Shown piece after piece: positions 7,169 to 15,928 of a stretch of 64,000 nt of DNA (its first letter is position 1; the number at the start of each line of letters is the position of its first letter). The notes beneath the pieces were generated by a model. That model was not told the origin of the DNA, did not search any database, and worked only from the letters and a program-made list of their open reading frames with translations. Source of the DNA: Streptomyces bottropensis ATCC 25435 (GTDB taxonomy: Bacteria; Actinomycetota; Actinomycetes; Streptomycetales; Streptomycetaceae); contig NZ_KB911581.1 of assembly GCF_000383595.1 (NCBI RefSeq), positions 3,044,265 to 3,108,264 of the forward strand, read 5' to 3'. The position numbers were made by a program, and so were the translations under genes.

Positions 7169-8959
7169 ATGCGTACATCCATCGCCACCGTCTCGCTCAG
7201 CGGGTCCCTCACCGAGAAGCTGACCGCCGCCGCGCGGGCCGGCTTCGACGGGGTGGAGATCTTCGAGAACGATCTGCTCGCCAGTCCGCTCGCGCCCGAG
7301 GAGGTGCGGGCCCGCTGCGCGGACCTGGGCCTGAGCATCGACCTCTACCAGCCGATGCGGGACATCGAGGCCGTACCGGCGGAGGTGTTCGACCGGAATC
7401 TGCGGCGGGCCCGGCACAAGTTCGAGGTGATGGGGCGGCTCGGCTGCGACACGGTGCTCGTCTGCTCCAGCGTGCACCCGCTCGCCGAGGACGACGACGC
7501 GCTCGCCGCGTACCACCTGCGACAACTCGCCTCCCTGGCGCAGGAGTTCGGCATCCGGGTCGCGTACGAGGCGTTGGCGTGGGGGCGGCACGTCAGTACG
7601 TACGACCACGCGTGGCGCATCGTGGAGGCGGCCGACCATCCGGTGCTCGGCACCTGCCTGGACAGCTTCCACATCCTGGCCCGGGGCTCCGACCCCAAGG
7701 CGGTCGAGGACATCCCCGGCGAGAAGATCTTCTTCCTGCAGCTCGCCGACGCGCCGCTGATGGCGATGGACGTGCTGCAGTGGAGCCGGCACTACCGCTG
7801 TTTCCCGGGACAGGGCGGCCTCGACGTCACCGGGCTGGTGCGGCACGTCATGGCGGCCGGATACGAGGGGCCGCTGTCGCTGGAGGTCTTCAACGACGTC
7901 TTCCGGCAGGCCGAGGCCGGCCCCACCGCCGTGGACGCCCACCGCTCGCTGCTGATGCTCCAGGAGGCGGCGGGCATCGCCGCGCTGCCGGAGCGGGTGG
8001 TGCCCACGGGTGTCGCCTTCACCGAGCTGGTCACGCCCGACGCCGAACCGGTGGGCGCGCTGCTCGGCGCGCTCGGCTTCGCCCGCACGGCCCGCCACCG
8101 CAGCAAGCCGGTCGACCTCTGGCGGCAGGGCGAGGCACGCGTACTGGTCAACACCGGCCCGGCCGCCCGGCGCGAGGGCACCCAGCTCGCCGCGATCGGA
8201 CTGGAGTCACCGGACCCGGCCGGCGCCGCCCGTCGGGCCGAGGCCCTGCTCGCACCGGTGCTGCCGCGCCGCCGCGCCGCCGAGGACGCGGCCCTGGACG
8301 CGGTGGCCGCCCCCGACGGCACGGAACTCTTCTTCTGCGCCACGGACCGACCCGGACTCCCCAGCTGGACCGCGGACTTCCGGCCCGTGGACCACACCGG
8401 GCCGGCGGACCACGTCCGCGGCGTCGACCACCTCGCCCTGACCCAGCCCTGGCACCAGTTCGACGAGGCCGCCCTCTTCCACCGCACGGTGCTCGGCCTC
8501 CGGGCCAGCGGCAGCGTCGACGTCGCCGACCCCTACGGCCTGTTCCGCAGCCGGCCGGTGACCAACGAGGACGGCACCGTCCGGATCGCCCTCGGCGTCG
8601 GCCCCGCCCCGACCGACGACACCGCCCGCCCCCAGCACATCGCCCTCGCCACGGACGACGTGGTCGCGGCGGCCCGCGCCTTCCGCGCGGCCGGGGGCCG
8701 GCTGCTGGCCGTCCCCGCGAACTACCACGACGACCTGGCCGCACGGTTCGCGTTCGCCGACGGCGAGCTGGAGACGTACCGCGAACTCGGCATCCTCTAC
8801 GACCGTGACGAGGACGGCGAGTTCCGCCACTGCTACACCGAGACCGTCGGCCGGGTATTCTTCGAACTCGTCCAGCGGGACGGCGGCCACCAGGGCTACG
8901 GCGCGCCGAACGCGCCCGTGCGGCTCGCCGCCCAGCACGCCGGGCGGCCGGTCGGCTGA
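7169..8959 (+). CDS. qsuB: 3-dehydroshikimate dehydratase, TIM-barrel plus HPPD-like fusion
   Basis: This 596-residue enzyme converts 3-dehydroshikimate to protocatechuate. Residues about 1-280 form a sugar-phosphate-isomerase/AP-endonuclease-2 TIM barrel, with metal-site stretches YEALAWG, CLDSFHI, LQLAD and LSLEVFND. Residues about 290-596 form a vicinal-oxygen-chelate domain resembling 4-hydroxyphenylpyruvate dioxygenase, with histidines in GVDHLAL and RPQHIAL and a glutamate in VFFELVQRD. The same two-part design is known from Corynebacterium QsuB, which is of similar length. The ATG at 7169 follows AAGGAG. It lies 61 bases after the dehydrogenase in one operon. Protocatechuate ring-cleavage genes are not in the window. 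It ends six bases from the converging next gene. Confidence 0.9.
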   Translation: MRTSIATVSLSGSLTEKLTAAARAGFDGVEIFENDLLASPLAPEEVRARCADLGLSIDLYQPMRDIEAVPAEVFDRNLRRARHKFEVMGRLGCDTVLVCSSVHPLAEDDDALAAYHLRQLASLAQEFGIRVAYEALAWGRHVSTYDHAWRIVEAADHPVLGTCLDSFHILARGSDPKAVEDIPGEKIFFLQLADAPLMAMDVLQWSRHYRCFPGQGGLDVTGLVRHVMAAGYEGPLSLEVFNDVFRQAEAGPTAVDAHRSLLMLQEAAGIAALPERVVPTGVAFTELVTPDAEPVGALLGALGFARTARHRSKPVDLWRQGEARVLVNTGPAARREGTQLAAIGLESPDPAGAARRAEALLAPVLPRRRAAEDAALDAVAAPDGTELFFCATDRPGLPSWTADFRPVDHTGPADHVRGVDHLALTQPWHQFDEAALFHRTVLGLRASGSVDVADPYGLFRSRPVTNEDGTVRIALGVGPAPTDDTARPQHIALATDDVVAAARAFRAAGGRLLAVPANYHDDLAARFAFADGELETYRELGILYDRDEDGEFRHCYTETVGRVFFELVQRDGGHQGYGAPNAPVRLAAQHAGRPVG

Positions 8960-8965
8960 GGGGAG

Positions 8966-10441
8966 TCACTGACGGCTGACGGTGCGCGTCACACCCGTGA
9001 CGACCGTCGTCGCCAGGATCCAGCCGGTGAGGACGAGAAGGTACGACAGCCACTGGCCCGGCCCCTCGGGCGCGTAGGCCCGCTCCTGGCCGAAGTCGAT
9101 GATCGGCACAAGGAGGTCGAGGGTGTAGAAGACCGCGTTGAACGGCGGGGCCTCGTCCGCCTTCAGCGGGCTCGGCGGCTGCGCCGCGTACGCGACCGAA
9201 CCCACCGCCATCAGTGACAGCATCCAGACCGCCGCGCGCAGCGGACGGAAGCCGTAGCCGACGGTGACGTCCTGGGCGTAGCCCCAGAGCCGCCCGTACC
9301 AGCGGAGCGTGGCCCGGTGCCGGCGCTGCTTGGCGAGCTGGACGCGCCGGGCCGCGTCCTCGTCACCGATCCGGCGGTACGAGGCCGTCAACTGCTCGTA
9401 GGCGTACGGCAGATACGCCTCCCCGTCCCGCTCCAGCATGGGCAGCCGCCGCTGGGCGGACTCGTGCGGGATGAGGGAGGTGTAGGTGAGGCTGTTCAGC
9501 AGGACCGTGTCCGGCAGCATGTCCGGCTCCGCGAACAGCACCTCTATCTGGGCGCGCCGCATGTTGAGGATGCCCTCCATCGGGGGGCCGTTGCGCAGCC
9601 ACAGTTCACTGATGACGGAACTGCTCACCCGCAGCGCCGTGCCCCCGGGATTCGACAACCGCGCGTACGACAGCTCCAGCCAGCCGCCCACCCGGGCACC
9701 ACGCAGCTCGACCCGGCCGCGTACGTCGGCGTGGCGCAGCACGATGTCGGACTCGGTGGCGAGCGCCTCCGCGCCGAGGGCGGTGCCGCCGGGCCGGTGC
9801 AGCCGTGCGCGCTTCAGATCGACCGCGCCGGCGACATGGGCACCGCCGAGCCGGACCTCACCGTCCGCGCGCAGTCCGGGGGCGCACAACTCCTCGCCGA
9901 TCTGCGCCTGGTTGAGCCGCAGCGCGGGCTCGTCGTCCGACCCGGTGAACTCGGCGCGCTCCATGAACAGGGTCCCGGAGATCTGCGCCCCGGTGAGCCG
10001 GACCGGGCCCCGGAACCGGCATGCGGTCAGCCGCAGCCCGCCGTCGACCCGCATCCGGGCCGAACGCAGGCCGGGCAGCACCGACTTGGTCAGATTGAGG
10101 TAGGTGAATTGCGCGCCCGAGAAGTCCGGGACCTCGTCGAAGTGGCACTCGCTCAGCCGGACGACACTGTCCACCGTCGCGTACTTCAGATCCAGTCTGC
10201 CGGTGATCCGCGCGCCCGCGATCTTGAGGGCGGCGACCTCGCCCTCCTCCTGGGGCGCGGTGAGCAGCAACGCCCGCAGCACCCGGGCCCGGACGGTCCG
10301 CTCGGGCCCCCAGCCGGAGCCGTCCGCCGCGGTCCCGCCCTCGGCCGTTCCCGGACCGGCGGTCGTGAAGTCCACCGCCGCGCCGAGCGGAAAGGCGTCC
10401 CACACCCGCCGCTCGGCCGCCGTCAGATCGTTGATCATCAT
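8966..10441 (-). CDS. Beta-helix repeat protein with a C-terminal membrane domain
   Basis: This 491-residue protein is of unknown function. Residues about 60-310 are made of short repeats resembling pentapeptide-like units (for example LTGAQISGTLFMERAEF and LRHADVRGRVELRGARVGG), expected to coil into a right-handed beta-helix. A charged segment follows (about 335-385), then three hydrophobic helices near 395-415, 427-445 and 460-480, the middle one reading VFYTLDLLVPIIDFG. The last two, with the loop between them, look like a small membrane channel or anchor. Similar proteins in streptomycetes have sometimes been labelled membrane-associated oxidoreductase, but I see no redox motif. The start is ambiguous: ATG 10441, ATG 10438, or an upstream TTG at 10462. 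It begins 43 bases after the nitroreductase-like gene and is probably the last gene of the peroxidase operon. Confidence 0.75.
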   Translation of the reverse strand: MMINDLTAAERRVWDAFPLGAAVDFTTAGPGTAEGGTAADGSGWGPERTVRARVLRALLLTAPQEEGEVAALKIAGARITGRLDLKYATVDSVVRLSECHFDEVPDFSGAQFTYLNLTKSVLPGLRSARMRVDGGLRLTACRFRGPVRLTGAQISGTLFMERAEFTGSDDEPALRLNQAQIGEELCAPGLRADGEVRLGGAHVAGAVDLKRARLHRPGGTALGAEALATESDIVLRHADVRGRVELRGARVGGWLELSYARLSNPGGTALRVSSSVISELWLRNGPPMEGILNMRRAQIEVLFAEPDMLPDTVLLNSLTYTSLIPHESAQRRLPMLERDGEAYLPYAYEQLTASYRRIGDEDAARRVQLAKQRRHRATLRWYGRLWGYAQDVTVGYGFRPLRAAVWMLSLMAVGSVAYAAQPPSPLKADEAPPFNAVFYTLDLLVPIIDFGQERAYAPEGPGQWLSYLLVLTGWILATTVVTGVTRTVSRQ

Positions 10442-10484
10442 CAACGGGCATCTCACCCGCAACGTCCGTACCTGTCAACCACGC

Positions 10485-11942
10485 CTAGTGGGACCACACT
10501 TCGGCGTGCGCCCGGTGCGCGTCCGTGAGGCCGTTGGTGAAGAACCGCTCGTAGTACTCGTTCTCCACATGGTGGGCCTGGAGCCACACGCCCGGGACAT
10601 GGATCGCGTCCGTGTGGGCGGGGAAGCGGCCGTGCGTGCGGAAGATGTACTCACAGATGTCACGGGCGCAGTCGATCACCCGCTCGTCGTACTCGCTCGC
10701 CTCCGTGAGATAGCGCTGCCCGTAGTCCTCGCGGTAGATCCGGGCGAAGACGTCGCGGTCGGTGTAGACGCCGCCGCGGCCGAACTTCTGCCGGACGACG
10801 CGGTCCACGGCCTGCGACATCGTCCCGACCATGGGCGGGCAGGCGGCGGCGATCAGCGGGTCGCCGCCGTCCGGGGAGGGCAGCCGTACCGGGTGCGAGC
10901 GCACCTCGGCGTACTTCGGCAGGGGGATGTGCCAGCGCCAGATGTCGGCCGGGCGCCAGCGCGGGGTGACGAAGTCGAAACCGAGCATCCTGCCGTACAC
11001 CCGGGAGAACTTCGGGTCGCCGAGGGCGATCTGCGGGTTGATGGTGGCGTGGATCCAGGCGCCCAGACCCATCGCCTCGGCGGTCAGCATCAGGTTCTGC
11101 AGCAGCAGGTCCGCCTCGATCTGGGTGCGCATCGGACCGAGGGCGCCGAGCGGCAGCTTGAGGTCGCCGTCGAGGAAGCCGTTCCTGACCCACTTCCGCA
11201 CCCCGGCGGCACGGTAGAGATTGCGGTCGTCCACGAGGGTCGGGCGGGCGCCGTCCGGCTGGGTGAGCAGATACATCAGCGCGTTGACGTACTGGTGGGA
11301 GAGGTCGACCACCGGGAAGAGCAGGGTCGTGCCCGGCAGGTTGGACAGGAAGCGGTTGGAGTCCAGGTACGCCGGGAAGTCCCGCATGCCCGGCGCGACG
11401 TCGAGGCGGTGGTCCAGGACCTTCACCTTCGCCGCCCGGGCCCGCGCCACCAGGGTCTCGGCGTCGAACGGCTCCCCGGGCGCCGGCTCCAGCCTGCGCA
11501 GGAAGTACGTGCCGGAGTCGTTGACGAGGAAGAAGTGCGTGCCCTGGGCGTTGTCCGGGCTGCCGGCGGTGCGGCCCGCCATCGTCAGGTTGGGCTTGGA
11601 CATGATCGGCGTGCCGTCGTCCGGGTCCTCGAAGGGCCGGTCGGGCATGGTCAGTCCCGTGGTGCCGGTGACGGCGATCAGTACCGCCTCCTCCAGCTCC
11701 GTCAGGGGCTGCACCGGGTTGGGGGACGTGTAGGTCATCGTCCCCGCGGACACCTGGGCGCCCCGGCTCACCCGGTGCGTACGGCGGCGCCACACCGTCC
11801 GCAGCAGCGGGCGCGCGAGGAGGTCGGCGAGCCCGGGGTGTGCGGTGACGGTGCCGGCCGGGGCAGGACCCGCGTCCGCGGCGGTCCCGCCGAGCGGCCC
11901 CTCGGCCGCGGGCACCCCGGTAGGGCTGTCGGTGAAGGTCAT
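10485..11942 (-). CDS. Nitroreductase-fold protein of unknown function
   Basis: This 485-residue protein is not one I recognise by name. An N-terminal region (about 85-150) reads LIAVTGTTGLTMPDRPFED. A central segment, EADLLLQNLMLTAEAMGLG (about 287-305), closely resembles the helix of FMN nitroreductases that precedes their glycine-rich flavin contact. The C-terminal 130 residues are rich in histidine, tyrosine and tryptophan (for example WLQAHHVENEYYERFF). I infer a flavin or nitroreductase-like fold, but no activity can be assigned. The ATG at 11942 follows GGGGGA. It lies 62 bases downstream of the haem peroxidase gene on the same strand, suggesting co-transcription and a shared pathway, perhaps reduction of a peroxide or enone product. 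Confidence 0.7.
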   Translation of the reverse strand: MTFTDSPTGVPAAEGPLGGTAADAGPAPAGTVTAHPGLADLLARPLLRTVWRRRTHRVSRGAQVSAGTMTYTSPNPVQPLTELEEAVLIAVTGTTGLTMPDRPFEDPDDGTPIMSKPNLTMAGRTAGSPDNAQGTHFFLVNDSGTYFLRRLEPAPGEPFDAETLVARARAAKVKVLDHRLDVAPGMRDFPAYLDSNRFLSNLPGTTLLFPVVDLSHQYVNALMYLLTQPDGARPTLVDDRNLYRAAGVRKWVRNGFLDGDLKLPLGALGPMRTQIEADLLLQNLMLTAEAMGLGAWIHATINPQIALGDPKFSRVYGRMLGFDFVTPRWRPADIWRWHIPLPKYAEVRSHPVRLPSPDGGDPLIAAACPPMVGTMSQAVDRVVRQKFGRGGVYTDRDVFARIYREDYGQRYLTEASEYDERVIDCARDICEYIFRTHGRFPAHTDAIHVPGVWLQAHHVENEYYERFFTNGLTDAHRAHAEVWSH

Positions 11943-12004
11943 GCTGTTCCCCCGTTGTGTTCCGGACCCGGGCCGGACCCGCCCCGGGTCGTCAGGTCAC
12001 GGCG

Positions 12005-14872
12005 TCATGGCGCACCGCCGTCGTCACCCGTCGGCCGCACCGTCCGCCAGGGTGCGAAGGCGCTCGCGCCGCGTGGCAGCAGCGGCGCCAGCTCCGGGCA
12101 GTGGCGCAGGACGACGGAGTGCATACCGCCGTTCTCGACCCAGTCGATGCCGAGCGGTGTGTACACCTCCGGCCGGTAGTCGACGGTCAGGAACCGGTCG
12201 CTCTGCAGCCGTCGGCTGGCCATCAGAATGAAGATCCGGAACGCGGTGTCGCTGAACCCGAAGCCCTCCGGCGGGTTCTCCGCGAACAGCCCCACCACCG
12301 TGTCGATCTCGTCGACGTCGCGGTAGACGTCCTTCAGCCGGGCCAGCGTCTGCGGGTTCCTTGTCAGTTCCTCGAAGGAACGGATCCGCCCCCGGTGCAG
12401 CCCGGCCCGGAAGTCGTTGTAGCGCGGCACACCGCGCCGGCGCGTGCGCACGAGGTCGACGACCGACAGGTCGACGATCTCCCCGTCGCGCTCGAAGCGC
12501 TGCAGTGCGCGCGGGAAGTTGTGCAGGGTGATCGCGCCCGGGTGGGCGATCCCGAAGGAGTACAGCGTGTTCGCGAGACCCGTCTTGCGGATCTGCGACT
12601 CGGCCGCCGCGCCCTGGATGTCCGCGAAGCCCACGGTCTCCAGCCGCCGGCCGAACTGGTGCTCCCGCAGCTCGTAGTCGTCCGGGATCAGCGGATGCAT
12701 GCGGTAGACGGTGACGAAGTCCTCCGTCAGCGAGTACGGCGCCGCGTGGTGGTCCGGCAGGGTCTTCGGGATGCCGGTCAGCGAGTGCGCCTCGAACAGC
12801 CACAACCCCAACTGGTTGAGCCAACTCTTCGGCGGACCGGACCAGTTGGTGTGCAGCGCGAGGTCGATCGCCTCGGTGGCGAGGATCGCCGGGGTCCACT
12901 CCACCGTGTGGATCTTCGCGATGAGGGCGGAGACCACCAGCCGTGCCGTGTGGTGGATCCGCTCCTCGCCCATCGCCGGGTACTCGGCGCGCAGCGCCGC
13001 GCAGACCGCGTTGTGCTCGCGGGCGAAGAGCGTGTGCATCGCGCTCAGGCCCATCCACCAGCTCTCGTTGAACCCGGTGAGCGGGACGCCCATGCCGTTC
13101 ATCGGCATGTGGCCCTCCTCCAGGCGGAGTTCGGCGCGGCCGTCGGCCTCCCGCAGGATCCGTGCGGTCCGCTCGTCCGCGCCGTACACCTCGGAGCCGT
13201 CCCACCAGTGGGAGGCGCTGTTGGCGAACAGGATCGGCGGCTCGCCCGGCCGTTCGACGCCCTCGTTCTCCGCGAACCGCATCACGTTCTCGACCGGCCC
13301 GTTCGGGGTGTTCCGCCACGGGCCGTGGCCGGGTGGCAGCGGCACCTCCACACCGCGGCCGCCCGGCTTGTGGCGGCGGTGGTTGACCCAGTCGTGCACC
13401 TGGAACTGGATCCACGCCGCCGCCAGCACATTGAGTGAGGTCGCGGGCACGAAGCTCTCGCGGTGCAGCAACTGTCGGCTGACCGTGACCGGGTTCGGCG
13501 TGTCGAAGGTGTCCGGCCGGTAGTCGGGCTTCAGGTTCCGGCCGAAGGCGGCGCCGACCGCGCCCATCGACGGCTCGGACAGGTCGTTGTACGTCCCGTC
13601 GTACGACCGCTCCGTGCGCAGCCGCTCGGGGATCGGGTCCGGCACGGGCTGGGCCCGGGGCGGCGCCTCGCCGGGCTCGGTGTCGATCAGGTTCAGCCGG
13701 CGCAGCGCCTTCCGCAGGAACATCAGGTTCAGCAGGCTCAGGGACAGCGGCAGGCGGTGCCAGGGCACGGCACGGTTCAGCAGCCCGAAGACGGGACCCG
13801 CGAGACGGCCGAGCACCTTGTTGCGCACGGGTTCCTCGGTGACGAAGCGCTGCCCGAGGCGGTGCGCGCCGCTCGCCCGGTACGCGGCCTTCCGCGCACG
13901 GTTGATGTTCCCCAGTGGCCGGAACTCGTCGGTCGTGTACCAGGGGTTGAAGGTCAGCTCCTCGATCCGCCGGGCGGCCGCCCGCGCCTCGGCACCGTCC
14001 AGATCCTGAGCCGGGACGGTGAGCCGGGCGATCGGCACCGCCGGTGCCACCGCGTCCGTCCACTCCACCGCCGCGTCCTCGACCGGCGTGCGCCGCTCGT
14101 CCACGTACCGCTGGACGCACAGGTCGAACGCCACGTCGGCCTGCGCCAGGCGTCGTGCGAACTCGCGGTGCAGGAAGTCGGGGTCCTGCCGGTCGGGCGC
14201 GGACGCCACCGGCGTGCCAGGGGCGGGCCGGAGCAGGTACCGCACCGGCCCGGCCTCGCCCCACAGCATCGCGCCGCGGCTCCAATAGGTCTCGCTCGCC
14301 AGGGAGTTCACCGGGCGCCGGGTGGCCGCGCGCACGTTCCGCCGCATCCGCCCGGCCGTGCCGAGACCCACCGCGAGCGGCAACTTCACGAACAGCCCGA
14401 ACGCCTTCCGCAGCGGGCTGCGCGCCCCCGCCATGGCCTTGGCGAACGCCACGAACTCCCGCGCGTTCGCCGCGTGCGACACCGGGAAGCCGGTGGCCAA
14501 CAGGTCGTGGCTCTCCTCGTCCGACACCCGTACGCGTATCGCCACGCCGTGCAGGTCGGCAGAGCCGTCGCCCTGCCGGATGCCGCTCGCGTTGGACAGC
14601 CGGACCACCGCCGCATAGTCGGCTCCGGGCTGCGCGAAGCCGACCCGCAGGGCGGCCGGGAGGTCGTCGTGGAAACGCAGCCGCGCGTTCTCGACGGCCA
14701 CCGGGGCCTTCGCGTGGAACGCGCGCGCGACCCCGCCGCCCCCGGCCCGCCGGTTCCTGAGCTGGACGTCCATCAGCTCCTGGGCCAGCCGCTCGAACAC
14801 GAGCCGCTCGGCCTCCGGGCCGCCGTCCTCGTACCGCTCGTACCGCTGCTCGTGCCGCCCGGTCATCGCCAT
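12005..14872 (-). CDS. Catalase-like domain fused to an animal-type haem peroxidase/dioxygenase
   Basis: This 955-residue protein carries two haem domains. Residues about 25-345 resemble catalase-related haem proteins: a distal His53 in ARAFHAK, RLSNASG (91-97), LHGVAIRV (108-115), and a proximal Arg327-x3-Tyr331 pattern as in catalases and allene oxide synthases. Residues about 420-930 resemble cyclooxygenase/alpha-dioxygenase peroxidases: distal His493 in QVHDWVNH, FANSASHWWDGSEVYGAD (549-566), FAREHNAVC, and Tyr723-Arg-Met-His726-Pro, which matches the cyclooxygenase Tyr385/His388 spacing. A radical tyrosine at that place supports fatty-acid dioxygenation rather than simple peroxidase activity. 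The likely route is oxygenation by the C-terminal domain and rearrangement of the hydroperoxide by the catalase-like domain. The ATG at 14872 follows GAAGGA. No signal peptide is seen. Confidence 0.88.
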   Translation of the reverse strand: MAMTGRHEQRYERYEDGGPEAERLVFERLAQELMDVQLRNRRAGGGGVARAFHAKAPVAVENARLRFHDDLPAALRVGFAQPGADYAAVVRLSNASGIRQGDGSADLHGVAIRVRVSDEESHDLLATGFPVSHAANAREFVAFAKAMAGARSPLRKAFGLFVKLPLAVGLGTAGRMRRNVRAATRRPVNSLASETYWSRGAMLWGEAGPVRYLLRPAPGTPVASAPDRQDPDFLHREFARRLAQADVAFDLCVQRYVDERRTPVEDAAVEWTDAVAPAVPIARLTVPAQDLDGAEARAAARRIEELTFNPWYTTDEFRPLGNINRARKAAYRASGAHRLGQRFVTEEPVRNKVLGRLAGPVFGLLNRAVPWHRLPLSLSLLNLMFLRKALRRLNLIDTEPGEAPPRAQPVPDPIPERLRTERSYDGTYNDLSEPSMGAVGAAFGRNLKPDYRPDTFDTPNPVTVSRQLLHRESFVPATSLNVLAAAWIQFQVHDWVNHRRHKPGGRGVEVPLPPGHGPWRNTPNGPVENVMRFAENEGVERPGEPPILFANSASHWWDGSEVYGADERTARILREADGRAELRLEEGHMPMNGMGVPLTGFNESWWMGLSAMHTLFAREHNAVCAALRAEYPAMGEERIHHTARLVVSALIAKIHTVEWTPAILATEAIDLALHTNWSGPPKSWLNQLGLWLFEAHSLTGIPKTLPDHHAAPYSLTEDFVTVYRMHPLIPDDYELREHQFGRRLETVGFADIQGAAAESQIRKTGLANTLYSFGIAHPGAITLHNFPRALQRFERDGEIVDLSVVDLVRTRRRGVPRYNDFRAGLHRGRIRSFEELTRNPQTLARLKDVYRDVDEIDTVVGLFAENPPEGFGFSDTAFRIFILMASRRLQSDRFLTVDYRPEVYTPLGIDWVENGGMHSVVLRHCPELAPLLPRGASAFAPWRTVRPTGDDGGAP

Positions 14873-15061
14873 CGGTCGCTTCCTTCGTGCGGACGCGTGG
14901 ACATGCGTCCGGGATGCATACGTGACAGGGGCCGCACGCTACCGGCGGCGCCGGGTGGCCGCAGCGACAGTTCACGCCATGTGCGTATCTAAGGACAATA
15001 TGGTGACAGTCGCACGAGTCATGCGCCGGCGCCAGTCGAACGCGGTCCGTGGCACGCGCCG

Positions 15062-15928
15062 CTACGAGGCGAGTTCCTTGGTGATGCGGTCCAGCATGAA
15101 CGCGGAGGACTCCTCGGCCCGTTCCTCCCAGGCGAAGACACAGGCCGTGGCGACGCCGTCGAAGTCCAGCTCGCGCAGGGTGCCGAAGAAGGCGTCCCAG
15201 TCGACCTCGCCCTGGCCGATGTCCAGGTGCTGGTGGATCCGGGCGGTGGTGCCGGGCGGGTTGAGGATGTACCGCAGCCCGCTGGAACCCTTGTGGTTGA
15301 AGGAGTCGGCGATGTGCACGTGCCGGAGCTTGTCACCCGCGTAACGCATCATCGCCGCGACGTCCGCCGCCGGATCTGCCCCCGAGAGGTGGAAGGAGTG
15401 CGGCGCGCAGTAGAGGTAGTTGACCCAGGGCTTGTCGATCGCCCGGACCAGGTCGACGGCGGGGGTGTTCTCCTCGCAGAAGTCGTCCGGGTGCGCCTCC
15501 AGGTTCAGCGCGATGCCCTCCCGCTCGAAGAGGGGGAGCAGTTCCTCCAGCGAGCGCCAGAACGCCGCCTCGCTCTCGGCCGCGCGCTCGGGACGGCCGT
15601 TGAACTCCGAGTTCATCAACGGGCATTCGAGGTCGGAGGTGATCTCGATCATCCGCTTCCAGTAGCGCACCGCGGCCTGCCGTTCGGTCTCGTCGGGCGA
15701 GGACCACTTGTACAGGGGCAGTACCGAGGACAGCCGCACACCGTGGGTGCGCAGGGAGGTCTTCAGCTCGGCGACGCGCTCGTCGTCCGCCCGCGGATGC
15801 AGGAAGAACGGCATGAAGTCGTCCCGTGGCGACAGCTCGATGTATTCGTAGCCGAGTTCGGCGACCGTGCGCACCATCTCGTCGATCGGCAGCGCGCGGA
15901 ACATGTACGGGTCGAGGGAGATCTTCAT
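15062..15928 (-). CDS. Sugar phosphate isomerase/epimerase (inositol locus)
   Basis: This 288-residue TIM-barrel protein of the AP-endonuclease-2 superfamily starts MKISLDPYMF. Metal-site stretches include YEYIELSPR, LNLEAHPDDF, HVHIADSF and HQHLDIGQGEVDW. Family members isomerise or epimerise ketoses or dehydrate inososes. It overlaps the inositol dehydrogenase gene by four bases (ATGA) and so is translated with it. It is the last gene of the iol operon and likely handles an inosose or epimer, as IolI or IolH do. Its substrate cannot be decided by sequence. The ATG at 15928 is preceded by GGAGGC. It may let the cell use isomers other than myo-inositol. Confidence 0.85.
   Translation of the reverse strand: MKISLDPYMFRALPIDEMVRTVAELGYEYIELSPRDDFMPFFLHPRADDERVAELKTSLRTHGVRLSSVLPLYKWSSPDETERQAAVRYWKRMIEITSDLECPLMNSEFNGRPERAAESEAAFWRSLEELLPLFEREGIALNLEAHPDDFCEENTPAVDLVRAIDKPWVNYLYCAPHSFHLSGADPAADVAAMMRYAGDKLRHVHIADSFNHKGSSGLRYILNPPGTTARIHQHLDIGQGEVDWDAFFGTLRELDFDGVATACVFAWEERAEESSAFMLDRITKELAS

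Noticed and set aside
12024..14975. 983-codon minus-strand frame in another phase of the haem fusion gene
   Set aside because: Alanine/glycine/arginine-rich out-of-frame translation; the real frame has clear haem domains.
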